Positions 53,621 through 61,616 of a DNA stretch of 64,000 bases are shown in pieces. Under the pieces are notes generated by a model, which was given only the letters and a program-made list of their open reading frames with translations, was not told the origin of the DNA and made no database searches. Each line of letters begins with the position of its first letter. Position 1 is the stretch's first letter. Source of the stretch: Pelagibacteraceae bacterium AG-422-N09 (GTDB lineage: Bacteria > Pseudomonadota > Alphaproteobacteria > Pelagibacterales > AG-422-B15); the NCBI GenBank assembly GCA_003213515.1, contig QCMV01000004.1, forward strand, positions 1 through 64,000, given 5' to 3'. Both the position numbers and the translations under genes were made by a program.

Positions 53621-55123
53621 ATGGCTATTTTCAAAGAATATACAAATTATGATGGTTTGGGCATAGCCGAATTAATTAGAAATAAAGAAATATCCCCTAT
53701 TGATCCTCTTGATAGTGCCATTGATCTAATTGAAAAACTGAACCCTAAATTAAATGCAGTGCATCGTACAATGTATCACTACGCATTCGAGTCAATAAAT
53801 AGAAACAAAGAATTAAAAGGAACTTTTATTGGAGTTCCATTTCTTATGAAAGATATGGATAGTTCTCTAGCTAACTATCACATGATGCAAGGCAGTAAGT
53901 ATTTAAAAAATACTAAAATGCCTTACGACAATCACCTCACAAGACAATTTAGAGAAACTGGTGCTGTTATATGTGGAAAATCTGCAACACCTGAATACGG
54001 TCTAATGGTTACAACTGAGCCAACTGAATTTGGCCCAACAAGAAATCCTTGGGATACCAATAGAACGACAGGTGGCTCAAGTGGTGGTGCAGCTTCAGCT
54101 GTTTCAAGTCGCATAGTTCCTATTGCACATGCAAGTGATGGTGGTGGATCAATTCGAATTCCTGCTGCATCATGCGGTCTGGTTGGATTAAAGCCTAATA
54201 GAGCAAGAACATCATTCGCACCTTCTCACGGTGATAAATGGGGAGGTCTTACCCACTCCGGTATTGTTTCTCGAACAGTCAGAGATACGGCTCATATGTA
54301 TGATTGTTTGTTCGGAAACGTTGTGGGTGATCCCTATGGAATTCCATACAAAAAAGGTTCTCTTGTTGAAGCATTGAGTAAAAAAAATAAACTTAAAATT
54401 GGGTTCAATCTTAAAAGTCCTGTTGGAATTGAACCCTCCTCTGATGCAATAGAAGCAATTAAATTCAATGCCAAATTATGCGAAGACTTAGGTCATGATG
54501 TTGAAGAAATGAATTTCAGTTATGACGGACTGCTCGCTGCAAGAGCATTTACAATAACTATATCGTCTCATGTAACCCAGATGTTTAATGAATTGAAAGA
54601 TGTTGTTGGAAGAGGATTTAAGAAAAATGAAGTTGAAACGGCAACTAGACTATTTAATTACTTGGGAAAAAGTTTCAGAGCGAGTGATTACACTTGGGCA
54701 CGTTATACTATGCAAAAGATTGCTCGATCAGTAATGGAAGAAACTGATAAGTACGATGTAGTCTTGACTCCTATCATATCTCAGAAACCTCCTTTCATTG
54801 GCGAAATTAGACCAAACAAACAAGCGAGTATTTTAAGTGAAATCATTATGACTTTAAAATTGGGTTGGGTATTTCGTATTCAATCAATTAGAGACACAAT
54901 TCTTAATAACTTAGCACCTGAGAGTTTATGGTACTCGCCTGATGCAATGCTTCAGAACATTACTGGACAGCCATCAATTTCATTACCAACATATTGGACT
55001 AGTGGCAATCTACCTTTAGGCGTACAATTTGCATCTAGATATGCAGATGAAGAAACATTAATTTCTCTGGCTGCTCAATTAGAGGAAATATCTCCTTGGA
55101 TTAACAAAACTCCAAATTTATAA
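53621..55123 (+). CDS. Amidase signature-family hydrolase
   Basis: 500 residues with the Ser-cisSer-Lys triad: Lys in GVPFLMKDMD near residue 79, cis-Ser in TGGSSGGAASAV near 150 and nucleophile Ser in DGGGSIRIPAASCG near 175. The length and MDSSLANYHMMQGSKYLK segment resemble 6-aminohexanoate-cyclic-dimer hydrolase (NylA)-type proteins; the natural substrate is unknown. Not a GatA, since no GatB/C is adjacent. Overlaps the convergent membrane gene by 6 bases. Confidence 0.9.
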   Translation: MAIFKEYTNYDGLGIAELIRNKEISPIDPLDSAIDLIEKLNPKLNAVHRTMYHYAFESINRNKELKGTFIGVPFLMKDMDSSLANYHMMQGSKYLKNTKMPYDNHLTRQFRETGAVICGKSATPEYGLMVTTEPTEFGPTRNPWDTNRTTGGSSGGAASAVSSRIVPIAHASDGGGSIRIPAASCGLVGLKPNRARTSFAPSHGDKWGGLTHSGIVSRTVRDTAHMYDCLFGNVVGDPYGIPYKKGSLVEALSKKNKLKIGFNLKSPVGIEPSSDAIEAIKFNAKLCEDLGHDVEEMNFSYDGLLAARAFTITISSHVTQMFNELKDVVGRGFKKNEVETATRLFNYLGKSFRASDYTWARYTMQKIARSVMEETDKYDVVLTPIISQKPPFIGEIRPNKQASILSEIIMTLKLGWVFRIQSIRDTILNNLAPESLWYSPDAMLQNITGQPSISLPTYWTSGNLPLGVQFASRYADEETLISLAAQLEEISPWINKTPNL

Positions 55124-55795
55124 ATTTTTATTCTTTATTTGGCTGTTGAAGCAGAAGGTAAGAGAAAAAATACTGATAATATGGATTATTGCTATAGATT
55201 TTTGCATTAATACATTTTGCACTAATAGTTCTTCATTCAATCTTGGATCCCCGGAATATATTTGATAAATTACATAGATAACGGTTGATATAAGAAAAAT
55301 AATATTCACAACAGTATACTTATTGTCTGCATTACTAAGAAAAAAGGCAATTACAAAGAATAATGATGCTGGTACTAACCAACGAAATGCATTTATTGCA
55401 AAAAATACATGTGCATCTCTATATAAATCGTGTGGTGTTAGGGCTACTCCAGCAAAAAATACCATTCCAATGAAAAAAAGTACTGCTGCTATACATGCAC
55501 AAAAATAAGAAACTTTATTTTCTGTAAACAACGATGGAATGAAAAAACTTGATATTCCGACCAATAAAAAACAAAAAAGCGCGGAGTTAAAAAAAAATGA
55601 TGAAATGCTGTTAATATCTCCCGCAAATGTAATGTAACCACCCAGTTCACTTAAAAAATTATGACTAAATGAATAACCAATCTGATCAGGATTATGTATG
55701 TTTCCTCCTGGAAAAAAATATGAGGCAATAATTACTGAGACAATAAAAAAAATTGATACAAATCGAATGATATAGACTGTCCAAAATTTAGTCAT
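55118..55795 (-). CDS. DUF998-like membrane protein, paralogue 3
   Basis: Six or so membrane helices in 225 residues. Shares with the two genes before it the start MTKFW, the segments YFFPGG, GYSFSHNFLSELGG, FIPSLF, and GVALTPHDLYRDAHVFF. These fit the DUF998 family loosely. Start ATG 55795 overlaps the stop of paralogue 2 by 8 bases (ATGACTAA). Function unknown. Probably the last gene of a four-cistron unit with a 26-codon first ORF. Confidence 0.78.
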   Translation of the reverse strand: MTKFWTVYIIRFVSIFFIVSVIIASYFFPGGNIHNPDQIGYSFSHNFLSELGGYITFAGDINSISSFFFNSALFCFLLVGISSFFIPSLFTENKVSYFCACIAAVLFFIGMVFFAGVALTPHDLYRDAHVFFAINAFRWLVPASLFFVIAFFLSNADNKYTVVNIIFLISTVIYVIYQIYSGDPRLNEELLVQNVLMQKSIAIIHIISIFSLTFCFNSQIKNKNL

Positions 55796-56504
55796 TTGCA
55801 TTTTTTTTTCCTATTAACTTATCGAGGCCAAACGTAAACATGATAATCGTTGTAATCATTAGAATAATCATCACCTTCTGTAACACTACATTAAATATCA
55901 AGAAATCCATTGTGTACGTTTCTAGAAAACGAACACGGTCATTTATTGCATCAATCGGTTGAAAGTCACCAAGATAATAGGCATAAACTCCTACTGCAAT
56001 AAAAAGTAGTATACCTCCTGACGCATAATAGTTTGATAAAGGACTAAATAAAAAAGCAAGAACATAAAAGAGAATTGCTGCAGAGTATAAATTAAATGCC
56101 ATAGTTGTAGTAAATAAATGCGCATCAAAGTAAATATCACCTGGTGTTAAGGCAACTCCTACAAAAAAAATACAAGCTGGAAACATAAATAATGTTCCTA
56201 AACAAGCAAATATAAACGAGTAACGATTTACCCTAAATAAACTCGGAATAAACAAAAAAGCTATGCCTTGTAATAAGAGCATGTACATTGCAGTATTCCA
56301 AAAAAACGATGAAAAAAAATTTAAATCTCCAGACATTGTTTTATGAAAACCAAGCTCACTAAGAAAATTTTTATGAAATGAATAACCTACTTGATCTAGT
56401 TCTATATGATTACCGCCAGGGTATAGAAGCATAGCAATGATTACCGCAAAAATATAATAAGCAGATGCAATTCGTAGGATATGCACACACCAGAACCTAG
56501 TCAT
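55788..56504 (-). CDS. DUF998-like membrane protein, paralogue 2
   Basis: 238 residues, MTRFW start, YPGGN, GYSFHKNFLSELG, FIPSLF and GVALTPGDIYFDAHLF. By eye it is closer to paralogue 3 than to paralogue 1. Its start overlaps paralogue 1 by 8 bases (ATGACTAG), the same arrangement as at the next junction, as expected from tandem duplication. The Asp-x-His in the loop after helix 4 is kept, and could be catalytic or metal-binding. Confidence 0.78.
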   Translation of the reverse strand: MTRFWCVHILRIASAYYIFAVIIAMLLYPGGNHIELDQVGYSFHKNFLSELGFHKTMSGDLNFFSSFFWNTAMYMLLLQGIAFLFIPSLFRVNRYSFIFACLGTLFMFPACIFFVGVALTPGDIYFDAHLFTTTMAFNLYSAAILFYVLAFLFSPLSNYYASGGILLFIAVGVYAYYLGDFQPIDAINDRVRFLETYTMDFLIFNVVLQKVMIILMITTIIMFTFGLDKLIGKKNAND

Positions 56505-57207
56505 TTAAAAGTTTCTTGTATCCAAATGTAAAGATCAGAATACTGATCATAGAAATAACTGTAATTATTTTTTGCCAAATAACTGATATTGTGAAACGGT
56601 TGTAATCTATGAACTCTCCAACATTTTCTAATTCAAATGGATTGAAGTCAGGTGGAGGCTCACTTGTTTCAAATATTGTATAAAGAGCGACATTTATAAA
56701 ATAGATAAAAGCAACAATAGTATATCTATTACTTATTTTGCTCAGTAAAAATGCGATTGTCATAAAAAAAATACCTACGGTTTGAGCGTTAAAAGCTAAA
56801 ATAACAAACCAAACATGCTCTTCAAAATAAATATTAGCTGGTGTTAAACCAACGCCAATGAAAGATATTCCAGAAATAACTAATAAAATTGATGCAATGA
56901 CTGAAATCACATAAGTTTTCTTATTCTCTCTAAATAAATTTGGTACAAATACGTGAGAGACAGCGCATAGTCCCATTATCAACAAAGAGCTGTTAAATAA
57001 AAAACTTGAAAGAAAGTTCTGAGTGCCATCGCGAGTAAATGTGATTCCTAAGTCACTAAAAAAATTTCCACTAAAAGAGTAAGAATTTAAATCTGGATTA
57101 AATAAAGTTCCTCCTGGAAATAAAATCATAGCAACGGCATTCGTTACAATAAAATATGCAATCATGAATCTAAGCGCATATACAGGAATGTAGCCAAAAT
57201 TTGTCAT
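56497..57207 (-). CDS. DUF998-like membrane protein, paralogue 1
   Basis: 236 residues; starts MTNFG. Shares LFPGGTLFNPD, YSFSGNFFSDLG, FNSSLL, FVPNLF and GVGLTPANIYFEEHVWF with its neighbours. NPD...YSF...NF.S.LG resembles the DUF998 pattern. In this copy the loop acidic residue is Glu (EEH rather than DAH). It begins 4 bases after a 26-codon ORF. Confidence 0.78.
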   Translation of the reverse strand: MTNFGYIPVYALRFMIAYFIVTNAVAMILFPGGTLFNPDLNSYSFSGNFFSDLGITFTRDGTQNFLSSFLFNSSLLIMGLCAVSHVFVPNLFRENKKTYVISVIASILLVISGISFIGVGLTPANIYFEEHVWFVILAFNAQTVGIFFMTIAFLLSKISNRYTIVAFIYFINVALYTIFETSEPPPDFNPFELENVGEFIDYNRFTISVIWQKIITVISMISILIFTFGYKKLLND

Positions 57208-57211
57208 GAAA

Positions 57212-57292
57212 TTATGCGCTGAAGCTGGATATCAGTATAAAGACCACAAAAGCAGCAACCATTATGTACATTATTTTGTTGTCTAGATTCAT
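57212..57292 (-). CDS. Candidate 26-residue membrane peptide preceding the DUF998 genes
   Basis: ORF of 27 codons. A short polar start (MNLDNK) is followed by one hydrophobic helix (IMYIMVAAFVVFILISS). A TATATT box on this strand (57299-57304) ends 6 bases before the ATG, so the mRNA could begin at the ATG itself. It ends 4 bases before the first DUF998-like gene, suggesting co-translation. No homologue recognised. Confidence 0.45.
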   Translation of the reverse strand: MNLDNKIMYIMVAAFVVFILISSFSA

Positions 57293-57306
57293 GATCGAAA
57301 TATAAT
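57279..57306 (+). promoter_or_regulatory. Predicted promoter with overlapping divergent -10 boxes
   Basis: On the plus strand TTGTCT (57279-57284), a 16-base spacer and TATAAT (57301-57306) lead to an ATG at 57316, leaving only a few bases of leader. On the minus strand TATATT occupies 57299-57304. Both genes would thus use one shared AT core and yield leaderless transcripts. Confidence 0.45.
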
Positions 57307-57315
57307 GTTTATTCT

Positions 57316-57657
57316 ATGGAAAATCCAGCTAGATATACAAATTACAAAGATTTTTTTCCTTTCTATTTAAGGGAACACAGCAAAAAAAGCACGAGGATGC
57401 TGCATTATTTTGGAACGATTGGATACCAAGTTCTATTCTGGTCCCTGCTGCTAACTCAAAATTACTTATTCCTGCCTTTGATCTTACTTGCAGGTTATGG
57501 TCCTGCATGGATTGGGCATTTCTTTATAGAAAAAAATAAACCCGCTACGTTTAAATATCCTTTATGGTCTCTCATTGGTGATCATCATATGGCTTATTTA
57601 ATGCTTACTGGCAAACTTAAGAAAAAATTATCTGATGCCGGGGTATCAGCTACTTAA
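57316..57657 (+). CDS. DUF962/Mpo1-like membrane protein
   Basis: 113 residues, two or three helices. The conserved EHSKKSTRMLHYFGT at the start, GPAWIGHFFIEKNKPATFKY and SLIGDHHMAY near the end carry the His residues typical of DUF962. Yeast Mpo1 is an iron-dependent dioxygenase of 2-hydroxy fatty acids; the His pattern here is compatible. Overlaps the convergent MAPEG gene by 12 bases. Confidence 0.82.
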   Translation: MENPARYTNYKDFFPFYLREHSKKSTRMLHYFGTIGYQVLFWSLLLTQNYLFLPLILLAGYGPAWIGHFFIEKNKPATFKYPLWSLIGDHHMAYLMLTGKLKKKLSDAGVSAT

Positions 57658-58068
57658 AACATAATACGCAGTTCCAAGAAACAATAACAACAAAGCAGTT
57701 TGTGAAAAAATCCAGATAGCACCTCTTGCTGCAGTGTTATTGAAACAGATATGCACAATAGAATGGATCAATCTAAATAATAAATATAACCATGCGCAAA
57801 TTAGCAAAAAAGTGCTTTCGATTTCAATAAAAACGATAACCCCGATCAGAAAATAAAAAATTACTGAAAACTCAAATATATTTGAAATATTATTTTTTAT
57901 AATTTTTAAATATAATGGTGCATCTTTATAAGGCTCAATAGGGATTCCACTTTCCTCCCAGTCTTTGCCTTTGCCCATTAGATTAACTGATGCGATTGTA
58001 TGAATTAATCCAATAACAAAAGTTAATAAAATAAGCCCAAGTGCTGGAACTAAAATATTAGTTAACAT
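57646..58068 (-). CDS. MAPEG-family membrane protein, copy 2
   Basis: 140 residues, four helices. ATG 58068 overlaps the stop of copy 1 as TAATG, so I prefer it to the open frame beginning at 58131. The segment NNISNIFEFSVIFYFLIGV and FRLIHSIVHICFN (RxxHSxVH) match the MAPEG family (glutathione transferase-like and eicosanoid enzymes; bacterial members mostly unstudied). The final four residues overlap the convergent DUF962 gene. Confidence 0.82.
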   Translation of the reverse strand: MLTNILVPALGLILLTFVIGLIHTIASVNLMGKGKDWEESGIPIEPYKDAPLYLKIIKNNISNIFEFSVIFYFLIGVIVFIEIESTFLLICAWLYLLFRLIHSIVHICFNNTAARGAIWIFSQTALLLLFLGTAYYVLSS

Positions 58069-58505
58069 TAGATCATTAAAGAGCAAGCTCGATAAGCCAT
58101 CCATGCTAGGATAATCGTAGACGGTAACCAAAATAGTGTTCTAACTGGTAAGGCTACACCAGGTATGATTTTATTAAAAAATATGTGAACGATTGAGTGC
58201 AGAACTCTTAACCAAAAGAACCATGTTGCTAACAACATAAAATACTCATCAACTGTTCCCGTTACATAAATCATAATGCAAACAGCGTAAAAGAAGATTG
58301 GAAATTCGAACAAATTTGTCAAATTTCGCTGACTATTTTGAATTAATTCGCTGCCGTTTTCAAATGTGGGTATTTTAAAATCATCTTCTGTATTCTTCTT
58401 ATCGATGACAATGGCCTTTAGTCTAAGAACTGTCCCAAAGGCAAAAACAGCCAAAGAAAGCCAAAGCATATTGATGACTGGCTCAAAAATTAATTCGGGT
58501 TGCAT
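58068..58505 (-). CDS. MAPEG-family membrane protein, copy 1
   Basis: 145 residues, four helices. AAGGAG lies 6 bases before ATG 58505, which settles the start (the frame is open to 58568). Contains NLTNLFEFPIFFYAVCIMIY and FWLRVLHSIVHIFFNK, parallel to copy 2. Two tandem paralogues could form a hetero-oligomer; MAPEG enzymes work as trimers. It diverges from the small cysteine-rich unit. Confidence 0.83.
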   Translation of the reverse strand: MQPELIFEPVINMLWLSLAVFAFGTVLRLKAIVIDKKNTEDDFKIPTFENGSELIQNSQRNLTNLFEFPIFFYAVCIMIYVTGTVDEYFMLLATWFFWLRVLHSIVHIFFNKIIPGVALPVRTLFWLPSTIILAWMAYRACSLMI

Positions 58506-58519
58506 AATAAACTCCTTGA

Positions 58520-58547
58520 TTGAAATAAGAATCCAGTAAATTATATA
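58520..58547 (+). promoter_or_regulatory. Predicted promoter of the small cysteine-rich unit
   Basis: TTGAAA at 58520-58525, a 16-base spacer and TATATA at 58542-58547 (or 18 bases to 58544-58549) would start transcription near 58555. This leaves a leader of about 36 bases that carries the strong AAAGGAGGT at 58577-58585. It lies in the gap divergent from the MAPEG gene. Confidence 0.4.
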
Positions 58548-58590
58548 TACTAATTCAGTTTTAACCATATTTAATGAAAGGAGGTGGTCT

Positions 58591-58689
58591 ATGTCTATAG
58601 GTAGTATAGAGGAGCTTTGCTCGAGTAGTGAAATTCCATGTGATTGTAGATGTGGAAACCTCCACTTTTTGAGTGGAGCTCCGTTTTAA
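58591..58689 (+). CDS. Candidate 32-residue cysteine-rich microprotein (or structured small RNA)
   Basis: ORF of 33 codons with an almost perfect Shine-Dalgarno (AAAGGAGGT, 58577-58585, 5 bases before ATG) and its own intrinsic terminator 8 bases after the stop. The product has four Cys, three of them in the cluster CDCRCG, flanked by SSSEIP and NLHFLSGAPF; no membrane helix. The RNA can also fold: CTCCAC/GTGGAG forms a 6-bp hairpin (58660-58678), and the ACCTCC in its 5' arm is complementary to GGAGGT of the ribosome-binding site. I do not recognise the protein. It might bind metal, be a peptide precursor, or be a dual-function RNA. Confidence 0.6.
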   Translation: MSIGSIEELCSSSEIPCDCRCGNLHFLSGAPF

Positions 58690-58696
58690 CTACATT

Positions 58697-58725
58697 AAGC
58701 CCCCATTAATTTGGGGGCTTTTTTT
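58697..58725 (+). terminator. Strong intrinsic terminator of the small unit
   Basis: AAGCCCCCA / TGGGGGCTT form a 9-bp GC-rich stem with a 6-base loop, followed by five further T after the stem's TT. In this AT-rich window it is the strongest terminator I see. It ends the small plus-strand unit and abuts the stop of the convergent thioesterase-like gene. Confidence 0.9.
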
Positions 58726-59092
58726 AAATCTTTAAATTTGGTTTAAATTTTCTTGTTTTATTTTTGTCATTGATAGCGACGTAGGAAAACTCCCCCACTG
58801 CCACTTCAACTTCCTTTTGATTCATTTCAGAACGCATTGCGGTAATTTTGAATATCATTTTGGACTGCTTTACAGATACAATTGATCCGTAAACATTGAT
58901 GAATTTACCAACATGCATAGGATTTTTATATTTAACTTTAGATTCAACTAATACGGCATTTCCTTTTGAAACAAGCTGAGTCATATAAATGCCTCCATGG
59001 GCCATTTGTTTTACGATCCAGGCTCCATGAGCCGTGCCGTAAGGATTGCTATCCGGTGGTTGACATATATTTCTAATTAAAAGTTTACTCAT
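58724..59092 (-). CDS. YciA-like hotdog-fold thioesterase
   Basis: 122 residues. CQPPDSNPYGTAHGAWIVKQ followed by MAHGG is the hotdog helix and catalytic region as in YciA-type acyl-CoA thioesterases (typical N-x-x-G-D/T-x-x-G-G-W), and VESKVKYKNPMHVGK is the following strand pair. Substrate unknown. Overlaps the VanZ-like gene by 8 bases. Ends within the terminator of the convergent small unit. Confidence 0.78.
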   Translation of the reverse strand: MSKLLIRNICQPPDSNPYGTAHGAWIVKQMAHGGIYMTQLVSKGNAVLVESKVKYKNPMHVGKFINVYGSIVSVKQSKMIFKITAMRSEMNQKEVEVAVGEFSYVAINDKNKTRKFKPNLKI

Positions 59093-59447
59093 TTTTTTTT
59101 CTTAAATAACTTATTAGATAAATAGCTGATACACAACCAACTATATTTGCAAAACCCTCCATTATTATAAAATCACGAAACGGTATAAAAAAATGTATAA
59201 ACTCAATAAAAACACTTGTGATCAGAGCTAAGCTGATACCAAATACAAAGTCATTGTTTTTATTATTAGCCAATTGAGCCAAGGCGCCAAGTATGAAAAA
59301 TGAGATAAAGTGTATTCCATAATCCGTAATTAAATTAGCTACTTCTCTCACTGTAGAGTCAGTAGGCACAGGTCGTACATATGAGTAATAAAGATAAAAT
59401 AAATAAAAAAAGAAGATTAGTCGAAGAGGATTTGCTAAAATGCTCAT
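59085..59447 (-). CDS. VanZ-like membrane protein
   Basis: 120 residues, four helices. DYGIHFISFFILGALAQLA (D-x-x-x-H-F) and SVFIEFIHFFIPFRDFIIMEG, followed by NIVG, fit the VanZ-like family, whose members are small membrane proteins of unclear role. Starts 26 bases from the divergent SDR gene, with TATAGT 6 bases before its ATG. Confidence 0.78.
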   Translation of the reverse strand: MSILANPLRLIFFFYLFYLYYSYVRPVPTDSTVREVANLITDYGIHFISFFILGALAQLANNKNNDFVFGISLALITSVFIEFIHFFIPFRDFIIMEGFANIVGCVSAIYLISYLRKKNE

Positions 59448-59473
59448 GAACGTACTATAAGTTTATATATAAA

Positions 59474-60151
59474 ATGAGCAATATATTAATCATAGGAGCC
59501 AATCGAGGTCTTGGACTTGAGTTCGCAAAGCAATACAGTAATACAAATCACAACATCATTGCAACCACTCGAAATAAAGGTAGCTCAAAAGAGTTGAATG
59601 AAATTAACAATATCGATATCGCTGAACTTGACTTAACTTCTGATGCGAGCGTAAATAGTTTTGTAACAAGTATCGGATCTCAAAAAATTGACATACTCAT
59701 TCACAACGCAGGTATTTTTAGTGATGAGCAATTAAAAGAAGATCTAGATACAGATGCCTGGATGAATGAAATGAGAATTAATGCTGTGATACCCATAATT
59801 CTTGCAAGAAAATTAAAGAACAACTTAAAAATGGGATCTGATAAGAAAGTTGTTTTTATATCCAGTCAAATGGGAAGCATTTATGATAATTACTCTGGTA
59901 GATTTTATTTTTATCGCTCATCAAAATCAGCTCTTAATTCCGCAGCAAAAAGTTTATCAATAGATTGGAAAGAAGATGGTATATCTGTCCTTATTTTGCA
60001 CCCAGGATGGGTAAAAACCGATATGGGTGGCATAAGTGCCAAATTAGAGATACCTGAGAGCATTACCCAGATGATCAATGTTATAAATGAACTAAATCTT
60101 GATAACTCTGGCTCATTTTTAAATTATGAGGGAAAAAAGCTTGAATGGTAA
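59474..60151 (+). CDS. Short-chain dehydrogenase/reductase
   Basis: 225 residues. NAD(P)-binding ILIIGANRGLGLEFAKQY, HNAGIF near 78 and catalytic YFYRSSKSALNSAAK (Tyr-x3-Lys). The closing NYEGKKLEW is typical of the C-factor/CsgA-like carbonyl reductase subgroup. Substrate unknown. Overlaps the flavoprotein-like gene by 7 bases. Confidence 0.88.
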   Translation: MSNILIIGANRGLGLEFAKQYSNTNHNIIATTRNKGSSKELNEINNIDIAELDLTSDASVNSFVTSIGSQKIDILIHNAGIFSDEQLKEDLDTDAWMNEMRINAVIPIILARKLKNNLKMGSDKKVVFISSQMGSIYDNYSGRFYFYRSSKSALNSAAKSLSIDWKEDGISVLILHPGWVKTDMGGISAKLEIPESITQMINVINELNLDNSGSFLNYEGKKLEW

Positions 60152-60771
60152 AAAATCATACACACGATAAACCTGATTTCTATAATGATCTTGATAAGAC
60201 ATATGAGAATATTTGGGATCAACTCATAATTGGTAAATCAAAGTCAAAATCTGAATTACATCAAGGGTATATTTCAACATTCAATGAGTCATTTCCATCG
60301 GTTAGAACAGTTGTCTTAAGGCATGTTGATAAGAAAAATAATACCATAAGCTTTCATACAGATATCCGATCCAGTAAAATTGATGAAATCAAAAAAAATA
60401 ACGCTGTGACCATGCTGTTTTATGATCATGGCAAAAAGATACAAATTAAAGTGTCGGGAAAAGCTGAAATCAATCATAAAAATGATAAAGCAAAAATAGC
60501 ATGGGACAACTCAAGGTCATTTAGCAAGAAATGTTATGTTGTTGAAAAGGCACCTGGAACCCCGTCAGATGAACCAACTTCAGGGTACTTACCAGAGCAT
60601 GAAAACAAACTTCCAGACGATGATCTTCTACAAAACGGTTACAACAACTTTACTTTAGTAGAAATTCAAATTCACTCGATTGAGTGGCTTTATTTGCATC
60701 GTCAAGGTCATCGCCGAGCATTGTTTACAACCACAAATGGCAGTTTAAACAAAAAATGGCTTACTCCGTAA
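60145..60771 (+). CDS. Pyridoxamine 5'-phosphate oxidase-like FMN-binding protein
   Basis: 208 residues. SVRTVVLRHVDKKNNTISFH and DIRSSKIDEIKKNNAVTMLF form the FMN-binding split barrel of the PNPOx superfamily; the C-terminus WLYLHRQGHRRALF closes it. It resembles the short Alr4036-like group rather than true PdxH, which ends in a conserved LxP motif. The length and GYLPEHENKLPDD insertion fit. Co-transcribed with SDR and EamA genes. Confidence 0.8.
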   Translation: MVKNHTHDKPDFYNDLDKTYENIWDQLIIGKSKSKSELHQGYISTFNESFPSVRTVVLRHVDKKNNTISFHTDIRSSKIDEIKKNNAVTMLFYDHGKKIQIKVSGKAEINHKNDKAKIAWDNSRSFSKKCYVVEKAPGTPSDEPTSGYLPEHENKLPDDDLLQNGYNNFTLVEIQIHSIEWLYLHRQGHRRALFTTTNGSLNKKWLTP

Positions 60772-60772
60772 T

Positions 60773-61606
60773 ATGTCAATTTTAAGCGTAATATTATTTT
60801 CAGCAATATTGCATGCGTCTTGGAATGCTTTCATAAAAAATAAAGGTAATGGATTTGCGAAAATGGTTATTTTAGCAACGATTATTGCTTTATTTATGGT
60901 GCCTTTATTATTTTACGTTGGCCTGCCCTCTTCTACTGCAGCAATATATTTATTTTTTGGAGTCATTGCCCATACAATGTACATGCACTCATTAACAAGA
61001 GCATATGCTATAGAAGATTTTTCGGTCGCTTATCCATTTGCAAGGGGTCTTGCACCCTTACTAACAATTTTGATTTTAATATTTATCTTAAACAAAACAA
61101 TTTCATTAAATGAAATCATAGCAATTGGAATAATTATATCAGGTATTTTTGTGCTTTTTATCGGTAAAAGTTTCAGCTTAGATTATAAAAACGTATTGGC
61201 CTTATTATATTTTCCAATATCTATAACGTTTTATACTTTAGTTGACTCATATGCAGTCAAAACAGTCGAAAGTTCAATGCAGTATATTGTATGGCTATTT
61301 TTTTTGATGCCTATTCCAATTCTGCTTTATTCTATAAGCAATCAACGTAATTTATTGATAACAACATTCACAGAAAACAAGTTTCCACTGATCATTGCTG
61401 CAATTGGCTCTGTAACTTCGTACTCACTTGTTCTTTGGGCATATACACAAGCACCAATTCACTATGTCGCTTCAATAAGAGAGAGCAGTATAATATTTGC
61501 CTCACTAATCGGACTATTATTTTTTAAAGAACAAGGGTTAAAGAGAAGGCTTGCTGCGGCTGTTATTTTGTTTATTGGAGTTTTCTTATTAGAATACGTA
61601 TCATAA
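60773..61606 (+). CDS. EamA/DMT-family transporter
   Basis: 277 residues and about ten helices in two EamA repeats (LSVILFSAILHASWNAFIKN at the start, TQAPIHYVASIRESSIIFAS near 230). The N-terminal HASWNAFIK is typical of a DMT subgroup of unknown substrate. It begins 2 bases after the flavoprotein stop. Different from the EamA protein at 45.6 kb; the two look only distantly related. Confidence 0.87.
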   Translation: MSILSVILFSAILHASWNAFIKNKGNGFAKMVILATIIALFMVPLLFYVGLPSSTAAIYLFFGVIAHTMYMHSLTRAYAIEDFSVAYPFARGLAPLLTILILIFILNKTISLNEIIAIGIIISGIFVLFIGKSFSLDYKNVLALLYFPISITFYTLVDSYAVKTVESSMQYIVWLFFLMPIPILLYSISNQRNLLITTFTENKFPLIIAAIGSVTSYSLVLWAYTQAPIHYVASIRESSIIFASLIGLLFFKEQGLKRRLAAAVILFIGVFLLEYVS

Positions 61607-61616
61607 TTCAGTTTTT

